64,000 nt of DNA, from NCBI GenBank assembly GCA_016183655.1, contig JACPEH010000027.1, positions 1-64,000 on the forward strand, given 5' to 3'. This document shows positions 41,358 through 50,241 of the stretch, piece by piece; within the stretch, counting starts at the first letter, position 1, and each line of letters opens with the position of its first letter. Made by a program: the position numbers and the translations under genes. Origin of the DNA: Rhodocyclales bacterium (GTDB taxonomy: Bacteria; Pseudomonadota; Gammaproteobacteria; Burkholderiales; Rhodocyclaceae). The notes below the pieces were generated by a model. The model was not told where the DNA came from. It saw only the letters and a program-made list of their open reading frames with translations, and made no database searches.

Positions 41358-42389
41358 ATGAACCGCGTCGTCCGCTTCCATACCTACGGCGGCCCGGAAG
41401 TCCTGCGCATCGAGGACGAGCTGCTGCCGGCACCGGCCGCCGGTGAAATCCAGGTGCGCCTTGAGGCGATCGGCCTGAATCGGGCGGAAGCCGCTTTCCG
41501 CGCCGGACACTACCTGGAGCCGGCGCAGTTTCCGTCACGCCTCGGCTACGAGGCGAGCGGCATCGTCGCGGCGGTCGGCGCCGAGGTCGCCGGCTTTGCC
41601 CCGGGTGACGCGGTCTGCATCATCCCCGCCTTGTCGATGAGCCGCCACGGCGTTTACGCCGAATCCGTCAATGTGCCGGCCGGCGCCGTCCTCAAGCGCC
41701 CGGACGGGCTGGATGCCGAGAGCGCGGCAGCGCTGTGGATGGCTTATCTGACCGCCTACGGCGCCCTGGTCGACATTGGCCGGCTGGCGCCGGGCGACGC
41801 CGTGCTCATCACCGCGCCGTCGAGCAGCGTCGGGCTGGCGGCGATCCAGATCGCCAATCACCTGGGTGCAATCCCGATCGCGGTCACCCGCTCGCCGGAA
41901 AAGCAGCAGGCGCTGCTGGCCGCCGGGGCACGCCACGTGTTGACTCCCGACAGCGCCGAGGCGCTGAGCGAAGCCGTCTGGCAAGCGACCGCCGGGCAAG
42001 GCGCGCGCCTGGCCTTCGACCCGGTTGCCGGGCCGGGCGTCGCCGCCTTGGCCGAAAGCCTGGCGCCCGGAGCTTGCCTGGTCATCTACGGCAACCTGAG
42101 CGGCGCCGGCGAGGCCACGCCCTTCCCCTTCCGCAGCGCGATCGGCAAGGGGCTGAGCCTGCGCGGCTACCTGGTCTTCGAGATCATCCGCGATCCCCGG
42201 CGCCTGGCGGCGGCGGAAAGCTTCATCCGCGACGCCCTGAGCCGCGGCGCCATCCGGCCGACGATCGCCCGCCGCTTCGCCTTCGACGACATCGTCGCCG
42301 CCCATCGCTACCTCGAATCCAATCAACAACTGGGCAAGGTCGTCGTTTCGCTCCTGCCCCCACCGCCTCCAGGGAGTCATCCATGCTAG
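41358..42389 (+). CDS. Zinc-independent quinone oxidoreductase / MDR family protein
   Basis: 343 residues, quinone oxidoreductase-like MDR. No zinc ligands at the usual positions; VLITAPSSSVGLAAIQIA is a NADP-binding loop variant. Family members reduce quinones or enones, or act as enoyl reductases. It begins 1 bp after the RND stop and overlaps the next gene, so it is co-translated with them. The role may be reduction of a phenylpropanoid side chain or a quinone by-product; this is inference. Confidence 0.84.
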   Translation: MNRVVRFHTYGGPEVLRIEDELLPAPAAGEIQVRLEAIGLNRAEAAFRAGHYLEPAQFPSRLGYEASGIVAAVGAEVAGFAPGDAVCIIPALSMSRHGVYAESVNVPAGAVLKRPDGLDAESAAALWMAYLTAYGALVDIGRLAPGDAVLITAPSSSVGLAAIQIANHLGAIPIAVTRSPEKQQALLAAGARHVLTPDSAEALSEAVWQATAGQGARLAFDPVAGPGVAALAESLAPGACLVIYGNLSGAGEATPFPFRSAIGKGLSLRGYLVFEIIRDPRRLAAAESFIRDALSRGAIRPTIARRFAFDDIVAAHRYLESNQQLGKVVVSLLPPPPPGSHPC

Positions 42390-43318
42390 ATATCGAACTC
42401 GCCGATTTTCTTGAAGAAGGCCGCCGCAGCGGCGCGCCGGATCTCTGCGACCTGCCGCCCAATCCGGCCCGCGGCCTCTACCGCCTGCTGACGGCGGCGG
42501 CCGACCGCACGCCGGCCGAGGTGCCGGTCGACACGCGCCAGATCGACGGCCCCGACGGCCCGCTCGCGGTGCGCATCTACCGTCCGCCGGCCGCGGCCGG
42601 CGGCATCGCCCTCTACCTCCATGGCGGCGGCTTCGTGCTCGGCGACCTGGACTGCTACCACGCGGTGTGCAGCAACCTCTGCGCCCGTTCGGGCTGCGTC
42701 GTCGTCGCCGTCGATTACCGCCTGGCGCCAGAAGCCCCGTTCCCCGCCGCGGTAGACGATTGCTACGCCGCGCTGGCCTGGACGGCGGCGAACGCAGCGA
42801 GCCTCGGCGCCGACCCGGCCCGCCTGGCCGTCGTCGGCGATAGCGCCGGAGCCAACCTGGCGGCTGTCCTGGCCTTGCTGGCCCGGGACCGCTGCGGCCC
42901 GGCCATCGCTTTCCAAGCGCTGCTTTACCCGGTGACCGCCGCCGCGCCCGGGCAGTTTCCTTCACACGGGAAATTCGGCACGGGCTACGTCCTGACCAGC
43001 CGCACGATGGAATATTGCAACCGCCAATACTTCGGCCCCTCGGGGCTGGCACCGGATTTCCGCGGCGCCCCGCTGCTCGCGGCACAGTTCGGCAGCTTGC
43101 CGCCAGCGCTGATCCAGGTCGCCGGCTACGACGCGCTGCGCGACGAAGGCATCGCCTACGCCGAATGCTTGATGGCCGCCGGCGTTCCCGTCAGTCTCGT
43201 CGACTACCCGGGTCTGTCCCACGGCTATATCAACATGACCGGGAAAATCAAAACAGCTGAACTGGCGTTCGATCAACTGTGCTCGGCCCTGCGTCGCATG
43301 CTGGAAGCCGACGCATGA
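42383..43318 (+). CDS. Alpha/beta hydrolase, HSL-type carboxylesterase
   Basis: 311 residues. Oxyanion motif HGGGF at 80-84, nucleophile elbow GDSAG with Ser154, acid in YDALRDEG and catalytic His in LSHGYINM. This is the hormone-sensitive-lipase family of esterases acting on short or aryl esters. Within this gene run it could cleave hydroxycinnamate esters, such as methyl ferulate. It overlaps the preceding gene by 7 bp and the following one by 4 bp. No signal peptide, so it acts in the cytoplasm. Confidence 0.88.
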   Translation: MLDIELADFLEEGRRSGAPDLCDLPPNPARGLYRLLTAAADRTPAEVPVDTRQIDGPDGPLAVRIYRPPAAAGGIALYLHGGGFVLGDLDCYHAVCSNLCARSGCVVVAVDYRLAPEAPFPAAVDDCYAALAWTAANAASLGADPARLAVVGDSAGANLAAVLALLARDRCGPAIAFQALLYPVTAAAPGQFPSHGKFGTGYVLTSRTMEYCNRQYFGPSGLAPDFRGAPLLAAQFGSLPPALIQVAGYDALRDEGIAYAECLMAAGVPVSLVDYPGLSHGYINMTGKIKTAELAFDQLCSALRRMLEADA

Positions 43319-44259
43319 CATCGATCTTCGGCAGGCTTTTTCGGCCGGCTCCGGAAACGGGGCTCTCCCCGGAGGAGTTTTTCAAACTGGAAAAGGACAT
43401 CGAAGCCGAGCGATTCGATGCCGCCCTGGCCCGCTGGTCGGCCGCCGCGCCGGGAAGCGTCTTGCAGCGCCTGATGGCGCTGCCACGCTTGCTTGATCAA
43501 CGGTGGCAAGAAACGCTGGCAGCGCCGTCGGTTCCGGAAGCCGGGCATGACGATCTGGCATCTCGCTTGTCCGCAACCAGCCGCCGCCTGCAGACCGCCT
43601 TGTCGTCGATCTTCAGCCATCTGGCGGACTGGGAAAAATCGCTCGATCTGAGCCTGGAACATACGACGCGTGCGGGAGCGATCGCCCGCAGCTCGGCCGA
43701 AAAAATCGACATCTGCTACGACAAGCTCGGCGCCAGCGCACGGGAAATAACACAGTTTGAACGCCACAACCAGAACGTCGCCGAGGTGTTTGCCGAACTG
43801 ACGGTGCAATCGCAGCGAATCGGGCGAATCGTCACCAGCATCCAGGAAATCGCCGCCCAGACCAACCTGCTGGCACTCAACGCCGCCATCGAGGCGGCCA
43901 GGGCGGGCGAGCAAGGCCGCGGCTTTGCCGTCGTCGCCGACGAAGTGCGCAAGCTCGCCGAGCGGGCCAACCAGTCGAGCCAGGAAATCGGCTTGATCGC
44001 CCAGGACCTTCAGCAGACGGCGGAGCAGGCAGGCAGTGGCGTCGAGCAGGCGGTCGCTTCGGCCAGCAGCGGTTTGGGCAATATCGAGGATGCCATTGCC
44101 ACCATGGACGAAGTCAAGGCGGGCGCCCAGGTCCGCGCCGGAATCGTCAAAAAGGCCGTCGACCAGTTCGAAGTTCAACAATCGCTGTGCGCCGCCATCA
44201 CCCAACAAATCGAGGAATTGCAAGGGCAAACCTCGGCATGCCAAGCGTTCGAGCAGTGA
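43315..44259 (+). CDS. Soluble methyl-accepting chemotaxis-type signal transducer
   Basis: 314 residues. The conserved hairpin tip [19 protein letters not shown] continues through [18 protein letters not shown] (179-215), so it can engage CheA/CheW. No transmembrane segment and no recognisable sensor domain; the first 90 residues are helical with [15 protein letters not shown]. The C-terminus has no CheR-tethering pentapeptide. Its ATG overlaps the esterase stop (ATGA), so it is a genuine member of the catabolic run. I infer a cytoplasmic sensor linking ferulate catabolism to motility. Confidence 0.85.
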   Translation: MTSIFGRLFRPAPETGLSPEEFFKLEKDIEAERFDAALARWSAAAPGSVLQRLMALPRLLDQRWQETLAAPSVPEAGHDDLASRLSATSRRLQTALSSIFSHLADWEKSLDLSLEHTTRAGAIARSSAEKIDICYDKLGASAREITQFERHNQNVAEVFAELTVQSQRIGRIVTSIQEIAAQTNLLALNAAIEAARAGEQGRGFAVVADEVRKLAERANQSSQEIGLIAQDLQQTAEQAGSGVEQAVASASSGLGNIEDAIATMDEVKAGAQVRAGIVKKAVDQFEVQQSLCAAITQQIEELQGQTSACQAFEQ

Positions 44260-44342
44260 CTCGCCGCGCGGAACGGAAAAACAAATCCGCAAAACAGCCC
44301 CCACTCCACTTTTTATCAACTACCGATCGAAGGAAATTGAAA

Positions 44343-45179
44343 ATGGCAAATTACGAAAATCGCTGGCAAACCGTGAAAGTTGACGTCGAACAAGGCGTCG
44401 CCTGGGTCACCCTGAATCGTCCGGAAAAACGCAACGCCATGAGCCCCCTGCTCAACCGCGAAATGATCGACGTGCTCGAAACCATCGAGCTGGACGACGA
44501 CGTGCAGGTGCTGGTCCTGACCGGCGCCGGCGATTCCTGGTCGGCCGGCATGGACCTGAAGGAATATTTCCGCGAGACCGACGGCAAGTCCGACGTTTTC
44601 CAGGAAAAAATGCGCCGCGACTGCTCGCAGTGGCAGTGGAAACTGCTGCGCTTCTACAACAAGGCGACCATCGCCATGGTTAACGGCTGGTGTTTCGGCG
44701 GTGCCTTCTCGCCGCTGGTCGCCTGCGACCTGGCCATCGCTGCCGACGAGGCAGTGTTTGGCCTGTCGGAGATCAACTGGGGCATCCCGCCGGGCAACCT
44801 GGTCAGCAAGGCCGTCGCCGACACCATGGGGCACCGGCAGGCGCTCTACTACGTGATGACCGGCGACACCTGGACCGGCAAGCAGGCGGCCGAAATGGGC
44901 CTGGTCAACAAGAGCGTGCCGCGCGCCCAATTGCGCGACGAGGTCAAGGCGTTGGCCGGCAAGCTGCTGGAGAAGAACCCGGCGGTGCTGCGCTATGCCA
45001 AGCATGGCTTCAAGCGCTGCCGCGAGCTGAACTGGGAACAGAACGAGGATTACCTCTACGCCAAGGTCGACCAGTCGAACGGCCGCGACCCGGAAAAAGG
45101 GCGTGCCCAGGGCTTGAAGCAGTTCCTCGACGACAAGACCATCAAGCCGGGCCTGCAAACCTACAAACGCAACGTTTAA
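44343..45179 (+). CDS. ech: Feruloyl-CoA hydratase/lyase (hydroxycinnamoyl-CoA hydratase-lyase)
   Basis: 278 residues, crotonase fold. The residues known to matter in the Pseudomonas enzyme fall at the same numbers: Tyr75 (LKEYFRE), Glu143 (LSEINWG) and Tyr239 (YLYAKVD). Oxyanion region AGMDLKE and NGWCFGGAF are intact. It hydrates feruloyl-CoA or p-coumaroyl-CoA and cleaves it to vanillin or 4-hydroxybenzaldehyde plus acetyl-CoA. ATG 44343 has GAAGGAAA upstream. A structured 200-bp spacer separates it from fcs. Confidence 0.95.
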   Translation: MANYENRWQTVKVDVEQGVAWVTLNRPEKRNAMSPLLNREMIDVLETIELDDDVQVLVLTGAGDSWSAGMDLKEYFRETDGKSDVFQEKMRRDCSQWQWKLLRFYNKATIAMVNGWCFGGAFSPLVACDLAIAADEAVFGLSEINWGIPPGNLVSKAVADTMGHRQALYYVMTGDTWTGKQAAEMGLVNKSVPRAQLRDEVKALAGKLLEKNPAVLRYAKHGFKRCRELNWEQNEDYLYAKVDQSNGRDPEKGRAQGLKQFLDDKTIKPGLQTYKRNV

Positions 45180-45201
45180 CGCTGCCGCCCGCCCTCGCTA
45201 T

Positions 45202-45405
45202 TGCAGTGTTGCACGCCGTGAGGCACTTGCAAACCGATGCATTTGCCCGTGCGGCGAGGCGCAAAGCGCAGCGATACCCCGTGCTATCGCGCGGCGTTGC
45301 AACGCCAGCACGGGCAAAGCGCGGTTTTATGTGCCACGTGCAAGGCTGCATTAGTGGGCGGATGACGATAAGTCCCCCGGCTTGGCGAGCGATACGCCAA
45401 GCCGG
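45202..45405. repeat. Nested inverted repeats between ech and fcs
   Basis: Arms TTTGCCCGTGC (45242-45252) and GCACGGGCAAA (45308-45318) pair perfectly over 11 bp; inside them GCGATA (45271) pairs with TATCGC (45285). Outside, TGCAG..TTGCACG (45202-45215) pairs with CGTGCAA..CTGCA (45337-45350). A separate perfect hairpin CCGGCTTGGCG/CGCCAAGCCGG (45377-45405, 7-nt loop) follows, 30 bp before the fcs start codon. This could be a small MITE-like element, an RNA processing signal or a translational control element. Confidence 0.7.
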
Positions 45406-45435
45406 CGACATCATCAGAACCCCCAAGGAGACACC

Positions 45436-47340
45436 ATGTCGCAAAACAGGCAGGAGGGCTACCGTGCCGTCAACATCGGTAGAAACTCCGTCGCAGTCCA
45501 CCAGGAGGCAAACGGCAGCTGGCGATTGCACTCGACCGAAATGCTCGGGGAATATCCAGTCCGGCTGACCGACCGCCTGGTCGAAGGAGCCGAAAAGCAT
45601 CCGTCTCGCACATTGGTCGCCCAGCGCGGAGACGACGGCCAATGGATTCGCATTTCCTACGCCGAGATGCTCCAGAGGGCTAGAGCCATAGGGCAAGCCC
45701 TCCTGGCGCGGGGGCTTTCGGCCGAGCGTCCGCTGCTGATCCTTTCCGGGAACGATCTGGAGCACCTGCAGATGGCTTTCGGTGCGATGTACGCCGGCAT
45801 TCCCTATAGCCCGCTCTCCCCCTCGTATTCGTTGGTTGCCAACGATTTCGGAAAACTGGCCCATATCATCCGGCTGACAACGCCCGGCATGGTTTACGCG
45901 ACACGTGGACATGCCTTCGCCAAGGCGATTGCACAAACCATAGCGGACGACGTGGAAATTGTCCTCGACCGCGAAGCCGTCTGGGGCCGACAGACAACCT
46001 CATTCGCCAGCCTGCTGCAAACGCAACCGAGCACCGTCGACAGCGTTAACCGCTCGCTGACCGGCGAGAGCATCGCCAAATTCCTGTTTACCTCGGGTTC
46101 AACCAAGCTCCCGAAAGCCGTGACGACGACCCATCGCATGTTGTGCAGCAACCAGCAAATGCTGCTGCAAACCTTTCCCTGTTTCGGCGAGCGCCCGCCG
46201 GTACTGGTCGACTGGCTGCCCTGGAACCACACCTTCGGGGGCAGCCATAATCTCGGGATCGCGCTCTACAACGGGGGCACCCTCTACATCGACGATGGCA
46301 AGCCGACCGCCAGCGGCTTCGCCGAAACGGTGCGCAACCTGCGCGAGATCGCACCCACCGTCTTTTTCAACGTCCCCAAGGGTTGGGAGCTCCTGACCGA
46401 TGCGCTGGAAAAGGACAAGGAGCTGCGCAACACCTTCTTTTCCCAGGTCAATCTGTTCTTCTTCGCCGGCGCCGGGCTGTCCCAAGCCGCCTGGGACCGG
46501 CTGAACCGCGTCAGCTTGTCCCACTGCGGCGAACTCATCCGCGTCATGAGCGGCCTGGGGATGACGGAAACTTCGCCTTCCTCGACCTTCACCACCGGGC
46601 CGCTGATCCAGGCCGGTTATGTCGGCCTGCCGACGCCGGGCTGTGAAATAAAGCTGGTCCCCATCGACGAAAAACTGGAAGCGCGCTTCCGCGGCCCGCA
46701 TGTGATGCCCGGCTACTGGCGCGCCCCGGCGCAAACCGCCGAGGTCTTCGACCATGAAGGCTACTACTGCACCGGCGACGCCCTGCGCTTTGCCGATCCG
46801 CAGCATCCGGAAATCGGCCTGATGTTCGATGGACGCATTGCCGAGGATTTCAAGCTGAGTTCCGGCACTTTCGTCAGCGTCGGTCCGCTCCGGGCCAGGA
46901 TTATCAGCAGCGGCGCCCCCTACGTGATGGATGTCGTCCTGACCGGGATCAACCGCGATGATATCGGCGCCCTGATCTTCCCCCGCCTCGAACATTGCTG
47001 CCTGCTGGCGGAGATGGCGCCGGACGCTTCGCCGGCAGAGGTGCTGGACAGCCATTGCGTACAGGACTACTTCGCGGACTTGCTGGAGCGGGTCAACCTG
47101 ACAGCGAGCGGCTCCGCCACCCGCGTTGCCTGGTTGCACCTGTTGGCCGATCCTCCATCCCTCGACCGGCATGAAATTACCGACAAGGGATCGATCAACC
47201 AGCGGGCCGTACTGAGCCATCGCGCGGAGTTGGTCGAAAGGCTTTACGCCCACCGGGGAGTCGAACGAACCATCCGCTCCAGGAGTGAGCTTCCCGCGAA
47301 ATTTCGTCTTCCAGTAGAAGAGGCCACGAGCCCGGACTGA
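45436..47340 (+). CDS. fcs: Feruloyl-CoA synthetase
   Basis: 634 residues, acyl-adenylate-forming family. ATP loop KFLFTSGSTKLPKAVTTTHR, adenosine motif GLGMTETSP and the hinge YCTGDALRF with GRIAEDFKLSSGTF. Length and the distinctive FKLSSGTFVSVGPLRARI stretch fit the feruloyl-CoA synthase group (about 620 residues). It activates ferulate and p-coumarate with ATP and CoA, the first step of the pathway. AAGGAG precedes ATG 45436. It is the last intact gene before the repeated yegD end. Confidence 0.93.
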   Translation: MSQNRQEGYRAVNIGRNSVAVHQEANGSWRLHSTEMLGEYPVRLTDRLVEGAEKHPSRTLVAQRGDDGQWIRISYAEMLQRARAIGQALLARGLSAERPLLILSGNDLEHLQMAFGAMYAGIPYSPLSPSYSLVANDFGKLAHIIRLTTPGMVYATRGHAFAKAIAQTIADDVEIVLDREAVWGRQTTSFASLLQTQPSTVDSVNRSLTGESIAKFLFTSGSTKLPKAVTTTHRMLCSNQQMLLQTFPCFGERPPVLVDWLPWNHTFGGSHNLGIALYNGGTLYIDDGKPTASGFAETVRNLREIAPTVFFNVPKGWELLTDALEKDKELRNTFFSQVNLFFFAGAGLSQAAWDRLNRVSLSHCGELIRVMSGLGMTETSPSSTFTTGPLIQAGYVGLPTPGCEIKLVPIDEKLEARFRGPHVMPGYWRAPAQTAEVFDHEGYYCTGDALRFADPQHPEIGLMFDGRIAEDFKLSSGTFVSVGPLRARIISSGAPYVMDVVLTGINRDDIGALIFPRLEHCCLLAEMAPDASPAEVLDSHCVQDYFADLLERVNLTASGSATRVAWLHLLADPPSLDRHEITDKGSINQRAVLSHRAELVERLYAHRGVERTIRSRSELPAKFRLPVEEATSPD

Positions 47341-47381
47341 CCGGGAGGCGAAAGGAGGTTGACGCTACCCGCGCCGATCGG

Positions 47382-47492
47382 CTGCGCCAGCGCCTCGCGG
47401 CGCTGTTGCCGAAGGCGCGGGCAGTCGAGGGCGACCTCTTTGGCAGCATCGGCGGCGGGCTGGCCGTCGAGGCGGCGCGACGCTTCGGGTAG
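47382..47492 (+). pseudogene. Orphan 3' end of a yegD-like gene (right copy of the direct repeat)
   Basis: The segment encodes LRQRLAALLPKARAVEGDLF and GSIGGGLAVEAARRFG-stop, the last 37 residues of the Hsp70-family protein encoded at 12741-14006. The rest of that gene is absent; upstream is the end of fcs. DNA identity to the intact gene is 104 of 111, with mismatches mostly silent, so the copy is not very recent or was drawn from another strain. Confidence 0.85.
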
Positions 47493-47515
47493 GCCGCGCC
47501 CAAGCTCGCTGGGGA

Positions 47516-48424
47516 TCAGGCGCCGCGCAGATAGCTGCCCTGCCCGCCGTCGCGGGCCAGTTCGGCGCACAGCGCATGCGCGGCGGCCCAGCGGGTCTGG
47601 CACCAGTCGGGCGCGATCAGCGTCGGCGGTCGCGCCGTCGCCGTCACCCGGTGGAAGATCACCTCGCGCGGTGTGCGGCGGATCAGCTCGGCGGCCGTCT
47701 CGACGTAGGCGTCCAGCGTCGGCGGCTGCAGCTCGCCGCGGGCATGGTGCGCCGCCATGCGCGAGCCCTTCACCACCATCAGCGGATGCAGCTTGATTCC
47801 GGCGACGCCGCAGCCCAGCACCTGGCGGTGCGTGTCGAGCATCATCGCCGGCGTCTCGCCGGGCAGCCCGAGGATCAGGTGCGTGCATACCGGCACGCCG
47901 TAGCGGTACGCCCGCGTCACCGTGTCGGCATAGGCGTTGAAGCCGTGGCCGCGGTTGATCAGCGCCAGCGTCGACGCGTGCGCGCTCTGCAGCCCGAGCT
48001 CCAGCCACACCTCGTAGCCGCGCTCGCGGTAGCCGGCAAGGATTTCCAGCACCGCATCCGGCACGCAGTCCGGGCGCGTGCCGACGCACAGGCCGACGAT
48101 GTCCGCCTGCGCCAGCGCTTCCTCGTAGAGCCGCCGCAGTTCCTCGATTTCGGCGTAGGTGCTGGTATAGGCCTGAAAGTAGGCCAGATAGCGCTCCGCC
48201 CGCGCCGTGCGCGCGCGGCCCCGGGCCAGCTGTTCGCCGATCGGCAGCGCCGAATCGTCGTCGTTGAACGCACGCACGCTGCAGAAGGTGCAGCCGCCCC
48301 GCCCCAGCGTACCGTCGCGGTTCGGGCAGGTGAAGCCGACATGCAGCGAGAGCTTGCGCACGCGGGTGGAGAAGCGGGACTTGAGGTGGCTGCCGAGGGT
48401 GGTGACGTAGGTTTCGAGTTGCAC
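47516..48424 (-). CDS. TIGR01212/YhcC-family radical SAM protein
   Basis: 302 residues. The cluster motif is extended, FTCPNRDGTLGRGGCTFCS, typical of the YhcC group; GLCVGTRPDCVPDAVLEIL and HLILGLPGETPAMM follow. It is an elongator-protein-3-like radical SAM enzyme of unknown substrate. It converges on the orphan yegD end. In this gene order it may once have been the direct neighbour of the yegD-like gene. Confidence 0.9.
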   Translation of the reverse strand: MQLETYVTTLGSHLKSRFSTRVRKLSLHVGFTCPNRDGTLGRGGCTFCSVRAFNDDDSALPIGEQLARGRARTARAERYLAYFQAYTSTYAEIEELRRLYEEALAQADIVGLCVGTRPDCVPDAVLEILAGYRERGYEVWLELGLQSAHASTLALINRGHGFNAYADTVTRAYRYGVPVCTHLILGLPGETPAMMLDTHRQVLGCGVAGIKLHPLMVVKGSRMAAHHARGELQPPTLDAYVETAAELIRRTPREVIFHRVTATARPPTLIAPDWCQTRWAAAHALCAELARDGGQGSYLRGA

Positions 48425-48803
48425 GGAAATAAAAGCCTTATAGTCAAGATGGTTATTTTACCGCTCCGACCGTGGCCACCAATAGAGCAAATTCTGGCCG
48501 GGAAAATCAAGCTCCCCCTCGCCGCCGCGCTCACCGGGCATGATGAGGAATGCCCGGCGGTCGCATTCGATGCTGCACCGGAGGAAATCAGGAAGGCGGC
48601 CGCCTCGCAACGGGCTGCCGTCAGCAAACTGCAATGCAGAACCGCAGGCGCTGAGCAGCCCGTGCCTCACAACATGATGAGGCGTCGCCCGCCAGTCGGC
48701 GCGGGCGCGGGAGCCCTTCTTCATTGGCTCAAGCCGGACCTGTCTGCCCCATAATTCCGGCTTGCCGCCGGTGGCGGCCGTTGAATCCGAACGGAGACCA
48801 TCC
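48425..48803. other. Intergenic region, about 380 bp, no supported gene
   Basis: The longest plus-strand frame from an ATG runs 48449-48754 (101 codons, MVILPLRPWPPIEQILAG...), without ribosome site or recognisable family; composition is that of non-coding high-GC DNA. The AT-rich part near 48425-48460 probably carries the promoter of the radical SAM gene. Confidence 0.5.
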
Positions 48804-49784
48804 ATGCCGACTCCCTTGCGCTCCCTGCTACGCCTCGCCCTCTATGCCCTTTTCGCCCTGTCGCCGCTGGCGCACGCCGAAGCCCCGGCGATCCAGACCC
48901 AGGTCCCCGGCTACTACCGCCACCAGCTCGGTCAGTTCGAGATCACTGCGCTGTTCGACGGTGCCATCGAGCTCGATGCCAAGCTGCTGAAGAACGCGAC
49001 CCCGACCGATCTGCGGCGCCTGCTCGCGCGCATGTTCGTCGGCGACCCGAAGATGCAGACGGCGGTGAACGCCTATCTGATCAACACCGGCAAGCATCTG
49101 GTGCTGGTCGATACCGGCGCCGCCAAGCTGTTCGGGCCGTCGCTCGGCTACGTGCTGCAGAACATGAAGGCGGCCGGCTACGACCCGGCGCAGGTCGATA
49201 CGGTGGTCGTCACCCACCTGCACGGCGACCACATGGGCGGGCTGAACGACGCCGGCGGCAAGCCGGTGTTCCCGAAGGCGCGGGTCATGGTGCCGCGCGG
49301 CGACCACGATTTCTGGCTGTCGCAGGAGACGGCGGAGAAGGCGCCGGAGGGGATGAAGCCGTTCTTCAAGATGGCGCGCGACACGGCGGCGCCGTACCAG
49401 ACCGCCGGCCAGTGGCAGACCTTCGCCGACGGCGCCGAGCTGGTGCCGGGAGTGCGCGCGGTAAAGGCCAACGGCCATACGCCGGGGCACACCGCCTACG
49501 CGGTCGAGTCCGCCGGGCAGAAGCTTCTGATCTGGGGCGACCTGGTGCATGCGCACGCGGTGCAGTTCGCGAAACCGGGCGTCTCGATCGAATTCGACGT
49601 CGACCAGAAGCAGGCCATCGCCACCCGCCGCGCAATCATGAAGGCGATGGCAACAAGCAAGACGCTGGTCGCCGGCATGCACCTGCCCTTTCCCGGTATC
49701 GGCCATGTCCGCGCGGAAGGCGGCGGCCGCTACGCCTGGGTACCGATCGAGTTCTCGCCGCTGCCGACGGCGGCCAGGCAGTAA
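48804..49784 (+). CDS. Exported metallo-beta-lactamase-fold hydrolase
   Basis: 326 residues, signal peptide LRSLLRLALYALFALSPL with cleavage near AHA (residue 24). Zinc motif THLHGDHMGG with His138, His140, Asp142 and His143, further ligands in NGHTPGHTAY and GDLVHAHAVQ. This group includes periplasmic quorum-lactonase-like and other hydrolases; substrate unknown. ATG 48804 follows CGGAGA. It probably shares a transcript with the small membrane protein gene that follows. Confidence 0.85.
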   Translation: MPTPLRSLLRLALYALFALSPLAHAEAPAIQTQVPGYYRHQLGQFEITALFDGAIELDAKLLKNATPTDLRRLLARMFVGDPKMQTAVNAYLINTGKHLVLVDTGAAKLFGPSLGYVLQNMKAAGYDPAQVDTVVVTHLHGDHMGGLNDAGGKPVFPKARVMVPRGDHDFWLSQETAEKAPEGMKPFFKMARDTAAPYQTAGQWQTFADGAELVPGVRAVKANGHTPGHTAYAVESAGQKLLIWGDLVHAHAVQFAKPGVSIEFDVDQKQAIATRRAIMKAMATSKTLVAGMHLPFPGIGHVRAEGGGRYAWVPIEFSPLPTAARQ

Positions 49785-49807
49785 AGAAGGGAATTGCCGG
49801 CGATTCC

Positions 49808-50125
49808 GTGCGCAGCCCGCTAGTCGGGCGAATGCTCCTCCGCCTCCTCGCCGTCGCCTACATCCTCGCCGTCGCCGCGCTGGTCGCGGCGGCAGTGGCG
49901 ATCGCCAATACCTATTGCGAGGGCTTCGGCTGCATCGGCCTCGGCATCCTGTGGTTCGCCTGGCTGGTGGCCTACGGCGTGGCGCTCGTGCCGGGACTGG
50001 CGCTGTACCGCTGGCCGGCCTCGCGTCCTTTCCTCGCCCGCAGCAGCAGGGTGGCGCTGGTCGGACAGCTGCTGCTCGGCGTCGTTCTCGCCGGGATCTG
50101 GGCGGCGAAGAAACTTTCCGGCTGA
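49808..50125 (+). CDS. Small three-helix membrane protein, unknown function
   Basis: 105 residues from GTG 49808, or 97 from ATG 49832; neither start has a strong ribosome site. Three hydrophobic segments: LLRLLAVAYILAVAALVAAA, a middle one around LGILWFAWLVAYGVALVPG and a C-terminal LLLGVVLAGIWAAKKL. The chain has two Cys in TYCEGFGCIG. No family recognised. It lies 23 bp after the metallo-hydrolase gene. Confidence 0.6.
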   Translation: MRSPLVGRMLLRLLAVAYILAVAALVAAAVAIANTYCEGFGCIGLGILWFAWLVAYGVALVPGLALYRWPASRPFLARSSRVALVGQLLLGVVLAGIWAAKKLSG

Positions 50126-50183
50126 ACCCGCCAGGGAAACGGCTTGCCGAAATGGTTCGTTTCGCTCGCGCCGCCGTCGGCCG

Positions 50184-50233
50184 TTGACATGATGGTCGTC
50201 ATGCGAAACAATCATTCGCATGACGACCATCAT
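50184..50233. promoter_or_regulatory. Promoter with perfect 19-bp inverted repeat upstream of the TetR gene
   Basis: ATGATGGTCGTCATGCGAA (50189-50207), a 7-nt spacer and its exact complement (50215-50233). TTGACA at 50184-50189 and AACAAT at 50207-50212 give a -35/-10 pair with 17-bp spacing, so the palindrome overlaps the promoter. It ends 8 bp before the ATG at 50242. The likely binder is the TetR protein itself. Confidence 0.82.
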
Positions 50234-50241
50234 TCGAAATC

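Noticed and set aside
47359..47796. Open frame starting at a TTG with AAAGGAGG just upstream, after fcs
   Set aside because: It reads the yegD remnant out of frame and then the antisense of the radical SAM gene; the ribosome-site likeness is probably incidental.
48449..48754. Small plus-strand open frame of 101 codons
   Set aside because: No ribosome site, no recognisable domain, frame continues from antisense of the radical SAM gene; recorded only as part of the gap.
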